From Terrirhizobium terrae (GTDB taxonomy: Bacteria; Pseudomonadota; Alphaproteobacteria; Rhizobiales; Rhizobiaceae): a DNA stretch of 64,000 nt. The stretch is from the NCBI RefSeq assembly GCF_030323265.1, contig NZ_CP104992.1, forward strand, positions 1,053,501 to 1,117,500, given 5' to 3'. The notes under the pieces are model-generated. The model saw nothing but the letters and a program-made list of their open reading frames with translations, ran no database searches and was not told where the DNA came from. This document shows, piece by piece, positions 34,196-43,417 of the stretch. Position 1 is the first letter of the stretch; each line of letters opens with the position of its first letter. A program made the position numbers and the translations under genes.

Positions 34196-35770
34196 ATGTT
34201 TGAAAACCTCCAGGACCGTCTTGGCTCCATTCTGAATGGACTGACCGGCCGTGGCGCATTGAGCGAAGCGGATGTGTCCGCCGCCCTGCGCGAGGTTCGC
34301 CGCGCGCTCCTGGAAGCCGACGTGGCGCTCGAAGTCGTGCGCGCCTTCACCGACAAGGTCCGTGAAAAGGCGGTCGGCGCCGAGGTCCTGAAGTCGATCA
34401 AGCCCGGCCAGATGGTCGTCAAGATCGTCCATGACGAGCTGGTCGAGATGCTCGGCTCCGAAGGCGTCGGCATCGATCTTCACGCAGCCGCCCCCGTCGT
34501 CATCATGATGGTCGGCCTGCAAGGCTCGGGTAAGACGACCACGACCGGCAAGATCGCCAAGCGGCTGACCGATCGCGAGAAGAAAAAGGTGCTGATGGCG
34601 TCGCTCGATACGCGCCGTCCGGCAGCCCAGGAACAGTTGCGCCAGCTCGGCGTCCAGACGCAAGTCGACACGCTGCCGATCATTGCCGGCCAGTCGCCGA
34701 CCGATATCGCCGCCCGCGCCGTGCAGGCAGCAAAACTTGGTGGCCATGACGTCGTCATCCTCGACACTGCCGGCCGTACCCATATCGACGAACCGCTGAT
34801 GCAGGAAATGGCGGAGATCAAGCGGAAGTCCAATCCGCATGAAATCCTGCTCGTCGCTGACTCTCTGACCGGTCAGGATGCCGTCAATCTGGCGCGCAAT
34901 TTCGATGAGCGCGTCGGCATTACCGGCCTCGTCCTGACCCGCATGGACGGCGACGGCCGTGGCGGTGCAGCGCTGTCGATGCGCGCCGTTACCGGCAAGC
35001 CCATCAAGCTGATCGGCGTCGGCGAAAAGATGACGGAGATGGAGGAATTCCATCCCCGTCGCATCGCCGACCGCATCCTCGGCATGGGCGACATCGTCTC
35101 GCTGGTCGAGAAGGCCGCCGAAAACATCGACGCGGAAAAAGCCGCTGCGATGGCCAAGAAGATGCAGTCCGGCAAGTTCGACCTGAACGACCTGTCCGAA
35201 CAGCTGAAGCAGATGAAGTCGCTCGGCGGCATGGGCGGCATCATGGGCATGATGCCGGGCATGGCCGGCATGAAGGACAAGCTCGCCGCATCCGGCATGA
35301 ACGACAAGATGTTCGACCGCCAGCTCGCCATTATCTCCTCGATGACCAAGGCAGAGCGCGCCAACCCGGACATGCTGAAACACTCCCGCAAGAAGCGCAT
35401 CGCTGCCGGCTCGGGCACGGATGCTGCGGAAATCAACAAGCTTCTGAAAATGCACCGCCAGATGGCCGACATGATGAAAATGATGGGCGGCAAGGGCAAG
35501 GGCGGCATGATGAAGCAGATGATGGGCGGCCTTGCCTCCAAGATGGGCATGGGTGGCCTTGGGGGCGGAATGCCGGACCTGTCGAAGATGGATCCGAAGC
35601 AGCTTGAAGCCCTGCAGAAGCAGGCGGAAGCAGCGGGCCTGAAGCCGGGCGGCATGCCGGGTCTTCCCGGCGGCGGCCTGCCCGGCGGAATGGGCGGCCT
35701 TCCTGGTTTGGGTGGAGCCAAGCTCCCCGGCCTCGGCGGTTTCCCGGGCCTGCCGGGCAAGAAGAAGTAA
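34196..35770 (+). CDS. ffh: signal recognition particle protein Ffh
   Basis: 524-residue SRP54 GTPase that binds signal peptides and 4.5S RNA, partner of FtsY (25992-27650). The N domain is followed by the P-loop 'GLQGSGKTTTT' (residues 107-117), 'DTAGRTHIDEPL', 'TRMDGDGRGGAAL', and a methionine- and glycine-rich M domain ('GGIMGMMPGMAGMKDK') ending in a Gly/Pro-rich tail. ATG 34196 is preceded by GAAGGAAG. It heads the ffh-aroQ-rpsP-rimM-trmD block. Confidence 0.97.
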   Translation: MFENLQDRLGSILNGLTGRGALSEADVSAALREVRRALLEADVALEVVRAFTDKVREKAVGAEVLKSIKPGQMVVKIVHDELVEMLGSEGVGIDLHAAAPVVIMMVGLQGSGKTTTTGKIAKRLTDREKKKVLMASLDTRRPAAQEQLRQLGVQTQVDTLPIIAGQSPTDIAARAVQAAKLGGHDVVILDTAGRTHIDEPLMQEMAEIKRKSNPHEILLVADSLTGQDAVNLARNFDERVGITGLVLTRMDGDGRGGAALSMRAVTGKPIKLIGVGEKMTEMEEFHPRRIADRILGMGDIVSLVEKAAENIDAEKAAAMAKKMQSGKFDLNDLSEQLKQMKSLGGMGGIMGMMPGMAGMKDKLAASGMNDKMFDRQLAIISSMTKAERANPDMLKHSRKKRIAAGSGTDAAEINKLLKMHRQMADMMKMMGGKGKGGMMKQMMGGLASKMGMGGLGGGMPDLSKMDPKQLEALQKQAEAAGLKPGGMPGLPGGGLPGGMGGLPGLGGAKLPGLGGFPGLPGKKK

Positions 35771-35782
35771 GGAGCAGCGACG

Positions 35783-36091
35783 ATGGTTGACCCCGAGATC
35801 AAGGCCCGGCTTTCGAGCTACCGCCAGTCGATCGACAACATCGACGCGGCTCTGGTGCACATGCTGGCCGAGCGCTTTCGCTGCACCAAGGAAGTGGGCG
35901 TCCTGAAGGCCCAGCACGAATTGCCGCCGGCAGACCCGGCGCGCGAGGAATACCAGATCGACCGCCTCCGCCGTCTGGCGAAGGAAGCCAATCTGGATCC
36001 GGATTTCGCCGAGAAGTTCCTGAACTTCGTCATCAAGGAAGTCATCCGGCACCATGAAGCCATCGCCGCCGAACACGGCGGTGCGAAATAA
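35783..36091 (+). CDS. chorismate mutase (AroQ type)
   Basis: 102-residue all-helical enzyme that converts chorismate to prephenate. 'LSSYRQSIDNIDAALVHML', 'RFRCTKEVGVLKAQH', and 'REEYQIDRLRRLAKEANL' carry the AroQ active-site arginine, lysine and glutamate pattern. It starts 12 bases after ffh; this insertion between ffh and rpsP is usual in Rhizobiales. Confidence 0.92.
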   Translation: MVDPEIKARLSSYRQSIDNIDAALVHMLAERFRCTKEVGVLKAQHELPPADPAREEYQIDRLRRLAKEANLDPDFAEKFLNFVIKEVIRHHEAIAAEHGGAK

Positions 36092-36104
36092 CAGCATGAA
36101 CCGA

Positions 36105-36217
36105 GCCCGTCTGACGGCGGCCTCACACAAACCGCGGCCCGCCGAAGGCGGCCCGTAACACCAAATGGCCCACCGGATGGTGGCCCCAAACAAGACCCGA
36201 CCCGCCCGAAAGCGGCC
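36105..36217 (+). promoter_or_regulatory. rpsP leader with four tandem hairpins
   Basis: Four short stem-loops of similar design lie between the chorismate mutase gene and rpsP: 36105-36122, 36136-36153, 36167-36185 and 36198-36217. Units 1-3 pair as (G)GCC, bulged C, then GT/AC, GCC/GGC or ACC/GGT, closing a 3-4 base loop. The inner pairs change in a compensating way between units. Unit 4 is a CCGC/GCGG variant. The rpsP ribosome site (AAGGAG) follows at once. Confidence 0.55.
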
Positions 36218-36240
36218 ATCGGCAACCAAGGAGTAAAGCA

Positions 36241-36615
36241 ATGTCCCTGAAGATCTGTCTCGCTCGCGGCGGTTCCAAGAAGCGCCCGTACTACCACATC
36301 GTCGTTGCCGACGCCCGTTCGCCGCGTGACGGCCGTTTCCTCGAGACCGTTGGTTCCTGGAACCCGATGCTCGGCAAGGACAACGAAAAGCGCGTTGAGC
36401 TGAAGGCCGAGCGCATCCAGGAATGGATCGCCAAGGGCGCCCAGCCGACCGACCGCGTTCTGCGCTTCCTCGCTGACGCCAACATCGCGACCCGCGAAGC
36501 CAAGAACAACCCGGAAAAGGCAAAGCCGGGCAAGAAGGCTACCGAGCGCGCTGCTGAAAAGGCTCAGAAGATCGAAGACGCAAAGGCAGCTGCTGCCGAA
36601 GCTTCCGCAGAATAA
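36241..36615 (+). CDS. rpsP: 30S ribosomal protein S16
   Basis: 124-residue ribosomal protein needed for 30S assembly. '[19 protein letters not shown]' and '[12 protein letters not shown]' are the family signature. The C-terminus has an alanine/lysine-rich extension from about residue 85 ('[19 protein letters not shown]') common in alphaproteobacteria. AAGGAG lies eight bases upstream of ATG 36241. Confidence 0.97.
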   Translation: MSLKICLARGGSKKRPYYHIVVADARSPRDGRFLETVGSWNPMLGKDNEKRVELKAERIQEWIAKGAQPTDRVLRFLADANIATREAKNNPEKAKPGKKATERAAEKAQKIEDAKAAAAEASAE

Positions 36616-36723
36616 TAGCTGCGACTTCATGACGGACGGGCGGTGCGGTGACGCGCCGCCCGTTTTGCTGTTTGCATTTCGTGGCTGTCTGATTAAATGA
36701 GCGCAGCCAAATGGAAAGATCGG

Positions 36724-37304
36724 ATGACAAAGCTCGAAAACCCCATCCTCATGGCGACGATCGGCGCAGCCCAGGGCCTCAGGGGCGAGGTGCGTGTCCG
36801 CTCCTTCACCGATGATCCGACAGCGCTCGGTGACTACGGCAATCTCTATGCCGAAGACGGCCGGGTTTTCGAGATCCTCGAGATCCGTGAGGCGAAGACC
36901 GTCGTCATCGTTCGCTTCCGCGGGATCAACGACCGCAATGCCGCCGAAGCCCTGAACGGCCTTGAACTGTTCGTCGAACGGGAGAACCTGCCGGACGAGG
37001 AACTGGAGGAGGACGAGTTCTACTATGCCGATCTCGAAGGCCTTGAGGCCGTCGACGCCAGTGGCAAGAGCTACGGCACGGTCAGCGCGGTCTTCGATTT
37101 CGGCGCCGGTGATCTTCTGGAGCTTAAAGGACCGGGCCGCCGCCCTGCCCTCATTCCATTCTCCGAGGCTGCTGTTCTGGAGATTGACCTGGAAGCACGC
37201 AGAATTCTCATCGACCCCGAGGCCGCCGGCCTGATCGAGAACCCCGACGATGACGCGAAGGGTTTCGGTCTCCCCCCAAGGGCAAGTCCAGGGACAAGGA
37301 ATGA
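36724..37304 (+). pseudogene. rimM: 16S rRNA maturation factor RimM, frameshifted at the C-terminus
   Basis: Ribosome maturation factor that binds S19 and helps 30S assembly. '[20 protein letters not shown]' opens the domain, then '[17 protein letters not shown]' and '[19 protein letters not shown]'. As written, the frame runs past the normal end and into trmD to 37425. One extra C in the C6 run at 37272-37277 gives the tail '[14 protein letters not shown]' and a stop at 37302-37304 that overlaps the trmD start (ATGA), making 193 residues. ATG 36724 has GGAAAG upstream; 36697 is an alternative. Confidence 0.9.
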
Positions 37305-37981
37305 CCTTCCGCGCGACGATCCTGACGCTCTACCCGGAAATGTTTCCGGGCCATCTTGGCCACTCGCTTTCCGGCAAGGCGATGGAACGGGGCGACTGGT
37401 CGCTGGACACGGTGCAGATCCGTGACTTTGCCGGAGACAAGCACCGTACGGTCGATGACACCCCCGCCGGCGGCGGTGCCGGCATGGTGCTGAAACCGGA
37501 TATCCTGGCAAGCGCGATCGACAGCGTTGCCGCCGACACACGGCCTCGCCTGCTGATGAGCCCGCGCGGCAAGCCTTTGACCCAGAGCCGAGTGCGTGAA
37601 CTGGCGGACGGCGAGGGCGTGGTCATCGTCTGCGGCCGCTTCGAAGGCGTCGACCAAAGGGTGATCGACGGACGCCAGCTCGAGGAAGTCTCGATCGGCG
37701 ACTACATTCTCTCCGGCGGCGAACCGGCGGCATTGACGGTCCTCGACAGCATCATACGCCTTTTGCCGGGCGTCATGGGCAATGTCCATTCCGGCACCAA
37801 CGAGAGCTTTGAGCACGGCCTTCTGGAGCATCCGCATTACACCCGCCCGGCAGTTTTCGAAGGCCGGGAAATCCCGCCAGTGCTGACTTCGGGCAATCAC
37901 GCCGCGATCGAGAAGTGGCGGCTGGAACAGGCACTGCGCCTCACCGAACAGCGGCGGCCCGATCTGCTGACCGGCGACTGA
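37301..37981 (+). CDS. trmD: tRNA (guanine-37-N1)-methyltransferase
   Basis: 226-residue SPOUT-class enzyme that makes m1G37 and keeps the reading frame during translation. '[19 protein letters not shown]', '[16 protein letters not shown]', '[16 protein letters not shown]' and '[14 protein letters not shown]' are TrmD hallmarks, including the trefoil knot. ATG 37301 is the family start and would couple to rimM by a four-base overlap once the rimM frame is corrected. Confidence 0.96.
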   Translation: MTFRATILTLYPEMFPGHLGHSLSGKAMERGDWSLDTVQIRDFAGDKHRTVDDTPAGGGAGMVLKPDILASAIDSVAADTRPRLLMSPRGKPLTQSRVRELADGEGVVIVCGRFEGVDQRVIDGRQLEEVSIGDYILSGGEPAALTVLDSIIRLLPGVMGNVHSGTNESFEHGLLEHPHYTRPAVFEGREIPPVLTSGNHAAIEKWRLEQALRLTEQRRPDLLTGD

Positions 37982-38029
37982 GCAAGGCAAACTGCTCGCC
38001 TGGCGCTTCGCTCGGGCTCAGGAGGCTTG

Positions 38030-38776
38030 TTACCCAGTCACGAAATAATAGACCGTCAGCGCCGTGCCCACCGCCACCACGCACCAGCGCAGCACAGTTT
38101 GCGGCACGCGACGGGCAAGCCACACGCCCGAATAGCCGCCGAGCGCTCCGGCCGGGATCATCACCAGCGCCTGCGGCCATGCCACCACGCCGCCGCCGAT
38201 GAAGACGACGATCGCCACGGCGGCAATCAGCATGGCGAAGAGGTTCTTCATCGCGTTCAGATGATGGTAGCTCCCGCCCGTCGTGATCCCCAGCACCGCC
38301 AGCATCATGATGCCCATGCCGGCGCCGAAGAACCCGCCGTAAATGGCGTTCAGAAACTGGCTGATGATGCTCGTCGGCGTGCTCGCGCTGTGCTCCGCCG
38401 TAACCTTCGGCTTCAGCCATGGGCCGGCGGCGAAGATCGCGGTCGCCGCGGCAAGCAGCCACGGTACCAGCGCCCTGAAGGACGGATTGTCAAGCGACAG
38501 CAGGATAAGGGCGCCGGCGAGCGCGCCGAACAGCGAAACCACGCCGAGCACGACGACGCTGCGCCAGCGATGCATGATCTCTGCGCGATAAGCGAGCGTC
38601 GATGTCACGTAACCCGGAAACTGGACGATCGAGGACGTGGCATTGGCGGAAATCGGCGGAATGCCGGCGATCGTCATCGCCCCGAAGGTCAGGAACGTTC
38701 CTCCTCCCGCTATGGCGTTGACGGCGCCCGACAGGAAGCCAGCCGCGGCCAGCAGCAGCATCATCGTTATTGTCAT
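38030..38776 (-). CDS. TauE/SafE-family membrane permease
   Basis: 248 residues with about eight hydrophobic segments. 'GFLSGAVNAIAGGGTFLTFG' and 'ISQFLNAIYGGFFGAGMGIM' are the two repeat motifs of the family. ATG 38776 is preceded by GAGGAAACACC. Substrate unknown; only weakly similar to the paralogue at 16430-17167. Convergent with trmD. Confidence 0.87.
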   Translation of the reverse strand: MTITMMLLLAAAGFLSGAVNAIAGGGTFLTFGAMTIAGIPPISANATSSIVQFPGYVTSTLAYRAEIMHRWRSVVVLGVVSLFGALAGALILLSLDNPSFRALVPWLLAAATAIFAAGPWLKPKVTAEHSASTPTSIISQFLNAIYGGFFGAGMGIMMLAVLGITTGGSYHHLNAMKNLFAMLIAAVAIVVFIGGGVVAWPQALVMIPAGALGGYSGVWLARRVPQTVLRWCVVAVGTALTVYYFVTG

Positions 38777-39039
38777 TGGTGTTTCCTCTTCCCGAAAATC
38801 GGGATATCTGCTTCCAGCCGGTGCATCAACGGCCTTTGGCGGCAAAAAATCACGACAACGGGATGACAAATGCTCGGGCTTGGTGTATTGCCGCCCGCGG
38901 AAATGGGATTATTCCCGTCGACCAGCAACAAAGAATGGCAGAATCCGCCTGCCGCAAGGCGCGTCGCGAGGCCCTCGGATGAGGTGACCAAGGACGTTGG
39001 CGCTCTGGCTGTTTCAGAAGAACTGAAAAGGTTTGACCG

Positions 39040-39576
39040 ATGAACATCATCCAGCAGCTGGAAGCCGAACAGGCAGCCAAGATCGAAGCTCAGCGCAAGC
39101 TTCCTGAATTCTCCGCCGGCGACACCCTGCGCGTCAACGTACGCGTCAAGGAAGGCAACCGTACCCGCGTACAGGCTTACGAAGGCGTCTGCATCGCTCG
39201 TTCGGGCGGCGGCATCAACGAGAGCTTCACCGTTCGTAAGATCTCCTACGGCGAAGGCGTAGAGCGCGTATTCCCGATCTACTCGCCGCTCGTCGAAAGC
39301 GTCGAAGTCGTTCGCCGCGGTAAGGTCCGTCGCGCGAAGCTCTACTACCTGCGCGATCGTCGCGGCAAGTCGGCTCGTATCGTCGAGAACACCGGCACCC
39401 GCGCCCGCAAGCTGAACGACGCCGAGCGCGCCGCCATCGCTGAGGAAAAGGCACGTCTGGAAGCCGAAAAGGTAGCAGCAGCACAGGCACTGGCCGCCGA
39501 AAAGGCAGCTCAGGAAGCCGCTGAAGCCAAGGCCGCTGAAGAAGCAGCCAAGGCAGCAGAAGGTTCTGCTGAATAA
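39040..39576 (+). CDS. rplS: 50S ribosomal protein L19
   Basis: 178-residue ribosomal protein at the subunit interface. '[20 protein letters not shown]' and '[20 protein letters not shown]' are typical. The C-terminal third is an Ala/Glu/Lys-rich helical extension (from about residue 127) seen in rhizobial L19. It belongs to the classic rpsP-rimM-trmD-rplS set but is separated here by a minus-strand permease gene and a 263-base leader region. Confidence 0.97.
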   Translation: MNIIQQLEAEQAAKIEAQRKLPEFSAGDTLRVNVRVKEGNRTRVQAYEGVCIARSGGGINESFTVRKISYGEGVERVFPIYSPLVESVEVVRRGKVRRAKLYYLRDRRGKSARIVENTGTRARKLNDAERAAIAEEKARLEAEKVAAAQALAAEKAAQEAAEAKAAEEAAKAAEGSAE

Positions 39577-39597
39577 GATCTGCCGTTACGGCATGAG

Positions 39598-39625
39598 AAA
39601 AGGCGGGCCTAGGCCCGCCTTTTTG
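39598..39625 (+). terminator. intrinsic terminator of rplS
   Basis: AGGCGGGCCT AGGCCCGCCT followed by TTTTG, 24 bases after the rplS stop; the flanking A run lets it also serve the convergent MFS gene. Confidence 0.85.
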
Positions 39626-39647
39626 TTTGTCTCCAGTCGCCTCGCGA

Positions 39648-40952
39648 CTACCGGGTGCCCGTGCTTGCTGCGGGCGGGACATCATCGGAATGCCGGGCCA
39701 GCATCTGGCCGACGATGATGACCAGCACACCGGCCGCGGCAAGGCAGGCCGCGAGGAAGAACATCGGCGCGATATTGCTGCCCGTCGCATCATTGATCCA
39801 GGGCACGACGTTCTGGGCGATGAAGCCACCGAGATTGCCGACCGAGTTGATTGCCGCAAGACCGGCTGCCGCACCCGCCCCCTTCAGGAAGCGCGACGGC
39901 AGACTCCAGAACACCGGCTGACCGGCAAAGATGCCCGCGGCCGCAATGCAGAGGAAGGCGAACTGCAGCACCGGCGAGGCGACGAGCACGGACAGCGCCA
40001 GGCAGGCTGCACCGATAAAGGCCGGGCCGACGATATAGGGCGTCTTCTTCTCCGTCTTGTCGGCAGCGGCCGGCACGACCCAGAGTGCGACTGCGACGAT
40101 CAGCCAAGGGATGATGTTGATGAAGCCATTGGTCGTGTTCGACACACCAAACCCCTTGACGATGGTCGGCAGCCAGTAGCTGAGGCCGTAGGCGGCGAGC
40201 GGGAAGCCGACATAGCAGAGCGACATCAGCAGCACGCGCGGATTGATCAGCGCCTTGAAGCCGTGATCGGCATCCTTTTCCATGCCCGCATTCTCGCGCG
40301 CCAGACGATCCTTCAGCCAACGCTTCTCGTCGTCGCTGAGGAACTTCGCCTTTTCCGGCGTATCATCGAGATAGAGGAGCGTCACGATACCGGCAATCAC
40401 GGCCGGAACGCCGGTCGCCAGGAACACCCATTCCCAGCCCGCAAGACCAAGGAAGCCATCGAGATCGAGCAGGACGCCACCGAGCGGCGCACCGATCGCG
40501 TTGGCGAGTGCGCTGAAGATCATGAACAGTCCGACCATGCGGCCGCGATAGTCCTTCGGGAACCACAGCGTCAGCAGGTAGAGTACGCCCGGGAAGAAGC
40601 CGGCCTCGCAGAGACCGAGCAGGAAGCGCAGGATGTAGAACATCGTCATGTTCTGCGTGAATGCCAGCGCGATCGTCACCAGACCCCAGGAAACCAGGAT
40701 GCGGGCAAACCAGACGCGCGCGCCGAAGCGGGTCAGGAAAAGGTTGGCCGGCACCTCGAAGATGAAGTAACCGACGAAGAACAGTGACGCGCCGAGGCCA
40801 TAGGCATATTCGCTCATGCCGAGCGCATCGACCATCTGCAGCTTCGCGTAACTGACATTCTGCCGGTCGATATAGGCGATCAGATAAAGCAGCCCGAGAA
40901 ACGGCATCAGACGCCAAGTGATCTTCGAGATCAGTTGTTTTTCGGAAACCAA
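39648..40952 (-). CDS. ACS-family MFS organic-anion transporter
   Basis: 434-residue twelve-helix carrier of the anion:cation symporter family (phthalate, tartrate, hexuronate and similar substrates). 'IAYIDRQNVSYAKLQM' in helix 1, 'LGLCEAGFFPGVLYLLTLWF' and 'YRGRMVGLF' are family marks. The start is TTG 40952, supported by GGGAGG upstream; the nearby ATG at 40957 is out of frame. No catabolic genes adjoin it, so the substrate is unknown. Confidence 0.86.
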   Translation of the reverse strand: MVSEKQLISKITWRLMPFLGLLYLIAYIDRQNVSYAKLQMVDALGMSEYAYGLGASLFFVGYFIFEVPANLFLTRFGARVWFARILVSWGLVTIALAFTQNMTMFYILRFLLGLCEAGFFPGVLYLLTLWFPKDYRGRMVGLFMIFSALANAIGAPLGGVLLDLDGFLGLAGWEWVFLATGVPAVIAGIVTLLYLDDTPEKAKFLSDDEKRWLKDRLARENAGMEKDADHGFKALINPRVLLMSLCYVGFPLAAYGLSYWLPTIVKGFGVSNTTNGFINIIPWLIVAVALWVVPAAADKTEKKTPYIVGPAFIGAACLALSVLVASPVLQFAFLCIAAAGIFAGQPVFWSLPSRFLKGAGAAAGLAAINSVGNLGGFIAQNVVPWINDATGSNIAPMFFLAACLAAAGVLVIIVGQMLARHSDDVPPAASTGTR

Positions 40953-41137
40953 GGCATTCCTCCCGGCCTTGCGGCCAATCCCTTAACTATCCGGGGAAGT
41001 AGGTGCGGCGCAGCATGCGGCAAGGGGTCGCACCTCCATGGCGAGCAACAGGCAGTGATTGTGATCGCTGGTTTTGCTTGCCATCGCCTTGAAATTGGAG
41101 AGAGTTGTCGGGGAAACCCTTTCCGAGGATCGCCCTG

Positions 41138-41935
41138 ATGCTGACCAGACGCACCGCCCTTGCCGCCATCGCGCTTATCGCCCTGGCTCCCACCGTCACG
41201 CTTGCCCAGGCGCTTCCCGACCTGAAGGGCCGTACAGTGGTGGTCGTGACCGAAAACGCCTATCCACCGCTGCAGTTCGTCGATCCGAAATCTGGCAGCG
41301 CGATCGGCTGGGAATATGAAGCGATGAACGAAATCGCCAAGCGGCTGAACTTCAAGGTCGAGTACCAGAACGTCTCGTGGGATGCGATGATACAGGCGGT
41401 GTCCGACGGACAATACGACATCGGCATGACCGGCATCACCATCAAGGATGACCGCAAGGAGAAGGTGGATTTCTCCGATCCCTACATGCGTTCCGAACAG
41501 TTCATGCTGGTGCGCGGCGACGAGACCCGTTTCACCGATGCCGAGAGCTTCGCCAAGGTCGAGGATGCGCTCATCGGCGCCCAGCCGGGTACCACGCCCT
41601 TCTACACCGCCGTCTACTCGGTGCTGGACGGCAACGAGCAGAACCCGCGGATAAAACTGTTCGAGACCTTCGGCGCCACGGTGCAGGCGTTGAAGACCGG
41701 CGATGTCGACACGGTGCTGACCGACGGCACCGCGGGCAAGGGATATGTCGATGCCTCCAATGGCGGCCTCAAGCTTGTCGGCGGCCCGCTCGGCACCGAG
41801 GATTTCGGCTTCATCTTCAAGAAGGGCTCGGATCTCGTCGCACCGGTCAACGCCGCGATCGCAGCGCTCAAGGCGGACGGCACGCTCGACGCGCTGAACA
41901 AGAAGTGGTTCCTCGACTACAAGATGGGCCAATGA
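41138..41935 (+). CDS. amino-acid ABC transporter substrate-binding protein
   Basis: 265-residue periplasmic solute-binding protein (SBP_bac_3). A signal peptide ('ALAAIALIALAPTVTLAQA') precedes 'VVVVTENAYPPLQFVD', 'YQNVSWDAMIQAVSDGQYD' and 'MTGITIKDDRKEKVDFSDPY', the classic polar amino-acid-binding pattern. ATG 41138 is preceded by GAGGATCGCC. The permease follows 28 bases later, but no ATPase gene is present. Confidence 0.9.
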   Translation: MLTRRTALAAIALIALAPTVTLAQALPDLKGRTVVVVTENAYPPLQFVDPKSGSAIGWEYEAMNEIAKRLNFKVEYQNVSWDAMIQAVSDGQYDIGMTGITIKDDRKEKVDFSDPYMRSEQFMLVRGDETRFTDAESFAKVEDALIGAQPGTTPFYTAVYSVLDGNEQNPRIKLFETFGATVQALKTGDVDTVLTDGTAGKGYVDASNGGLKLVGGPLGTEDFGFIFKKGSDLVAPVNAAIAALKADGTLDALNKKWFLDYKMGQ

Positions 41936-41963
41936 CGGCCAGGCCGCGGAAAGCCATAGCCTG

Positions 41964-42788
41964 ATGGGCTTCCAGACCCTGCCGGCATCGAACGGCGATG
42001 ATGATCGCCCCTGGTGGCTCTATGCCTTGATCCTCATCGGCCTGGCGATCGCCGCCGTGATCGCCATCAATGATCTCTACGCCCAGGTCTTCACCGTGGT
42101 TTCGCGCGGCATCTGGGTGACGATCTTCGTCACAATCGTCGCCTTCGCGCTCGCATGCGGGCTCGGACTGCTGATCTCGCTTGCCGGCCTGTCGGACAAT
42201 ATCGTGCTGCGTCAGACGGCGCGTTTCTATGTCGAGGTCGTGCGTGGCGTCCCGATCCTTGCCCTGCTCTTCTACATCGCCTTCGTCGGCGCACCCGGCC
42301 TCGTCAGCCTCTATAACCTCATCATCACGCCGCTGGTCGAGGGCGGCTGGATGGAGCCGGCACAGGTTCGCGACCTGTCGCTGATGTGGCGGGCGATCAT
42401 CGCGCTGATGATCGGCTATTCCGCCTTTATTGCCGAGATCTTTCGAGCCGGCTTCCAATCCGTCGACCGCGGCCAGATCGAGGCGGCCATGGCGCTTGGC
42501 CTCACCCGCTCCCAGCGGTTTCGGCTGATCGTCTTTCCCCAGGCGATCCGGGTGATCTTCCCGCCGCTCTCGAACGACTTCGTCTCGATGGTGAAGGACA
42601 GCTCGCTCGTCTCGGTGCTCGGCGTCGCCGATATCAGCCAGGCCGGCAAGATCTATGCCTCCGGCTCGTTCCGCTTCTTCGAGACCTATTCGATTGTCGC
42701 CTATATCTACCTGATCCTGACGATCGGTCTGTCGATCATGCTGAGGAAGGTCGAGAAACGCATGCGCGAGAAAGGGACACGCCGATGA
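41964..42788 (+). CDS. amino-acid ABC transporter permease
   Basis: 274-residue inner-membrane subunit of the HisM/GlnP family. The region 'YSAFIAEIFRAGFQSVDRG' with 'EAAMALGLTRSQRFRLIVFP' is the EAA loop that docks the ATPase. An extended N-terminal hydrophilic stretch precedes the first helix. The stop overlaps the next start (ATGA). The partner ATPase must be encoded elsewhere or shared. Confidence 0.9.
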   Translation: MGFQTLPASNGDDDRPWWLYALILIGLAIAAVIAINDLYAQVFTVVSRGIWVTIFVTIVAFALACGLGLLISLAGLSDNIVLRQTARFYVEVVRGVPILALLFYIAFVGAPGLVSLYNLIITPLVEGGWMEPAQVRDLSLMWRAIIALMIGYSAFIAEIFRAGFQSVDRGQIEAAMALGLTRSQRFRLIVFPQAIRVIFPPLSNDFVSMVKDSSLVSVLGVADISQAGKIYASGSFRFFETYSIVAYIYLILTIGLSIMLRKVEKRMREKGTRR

Positions 42789-43417
42789 CTGAACGCAAAA
42801 GCGAGGGCCTCGCCAAGGTCTACGCCTCGAAATCGGATGCCGAACTGACATCCGCCTATGCCACGTGGTCGACGGATTACGACCGGGAAAACCTGTCCTC
42901 GGGCTATAACCTGCCCTTCATGATCACGGCATGGGTCGCCCGCTATCTCGCTCCTGATGCCGGGCCGCTACTCGATGCCGGCTGCGGCACCGGCCTGTCC
43001 GGCCCCTATCTCAAGGCACTCGGCTACGCCACCGTCGAGGGCCTGGACTTTTCCGAAGAAATGCTGGCGCTGGCGCAAAAGCGCGGTGCCTATGACCTGC
43101 TCCAGCGCGCGACGCTTGGCGAGGAACTACCCTGGCCGGACGCCCATTTCTCGGGCTTCCTGTCCACCGGCGTGTTCACGGAAGGTCATGCGCCGGCGAA
43201 AAGCCTGTTCGAACTTTGCCGCATCACCCGTCCCGGCGGCTACGGCATCTTCACCGTGCGCGACAAGGTGTTCGATGCCGGCGGTTTTGCCGAGGTCTTC
43301 GCCGAACTGACAGCGCTCGGCGTCTGGCAGGCGGTCGAGGAAAGCCCGCTCTGGCGCTCCTACGCGATCGACGAACCGGACGTGCTTGTCAGGACATATG
43401 TCTTCCGGATCAACTGA
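42785..43417 (+). CDS. class I SAM-dependent methyltransferase
   Basis: 210 residues with a complete Rossmann core: motif I 'LLDAGCGTGLSGPYL', 'VEGLDFSEEMLALAQKRG', and 'GGYGIFTVRDKVFD'. The N-terminus 'VYASKSDAELTSAYATWSTD' resembles Williams-Beuren-type/small-molecule methyltransferases. ATG 42785 overlaps the permease stop, so it is translated with the transporter. The substrate is unknown; modification of the imported compound is speculation. Confidence 0.85.
   Translation: MTERKSEGLAKVYASKSDAELTSAYATWSTDYDRENLSSGYNLPFMITAWVARYLAPDAGPLLDAGCGTGLSGPYLKALGYATVEGLDFSEEMLALAQKRGAYDLLQRATLGEELPWPDAHFSGFLSTGVFTEGHAPAKSLFELCRITRPGGYGIFTVRDKVFDAGGFAEVFAELTALGVWQAVEESPLWRSYAIDEPDVLVRTYVFRIN

Noticed and set aside
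33371..36523. 1050-codon open frame opposite ffh, the chorismate mutase gene and rpsP
   Set aside because: It runs across three recognised genes and their intergenic leaders with no domain of its own.
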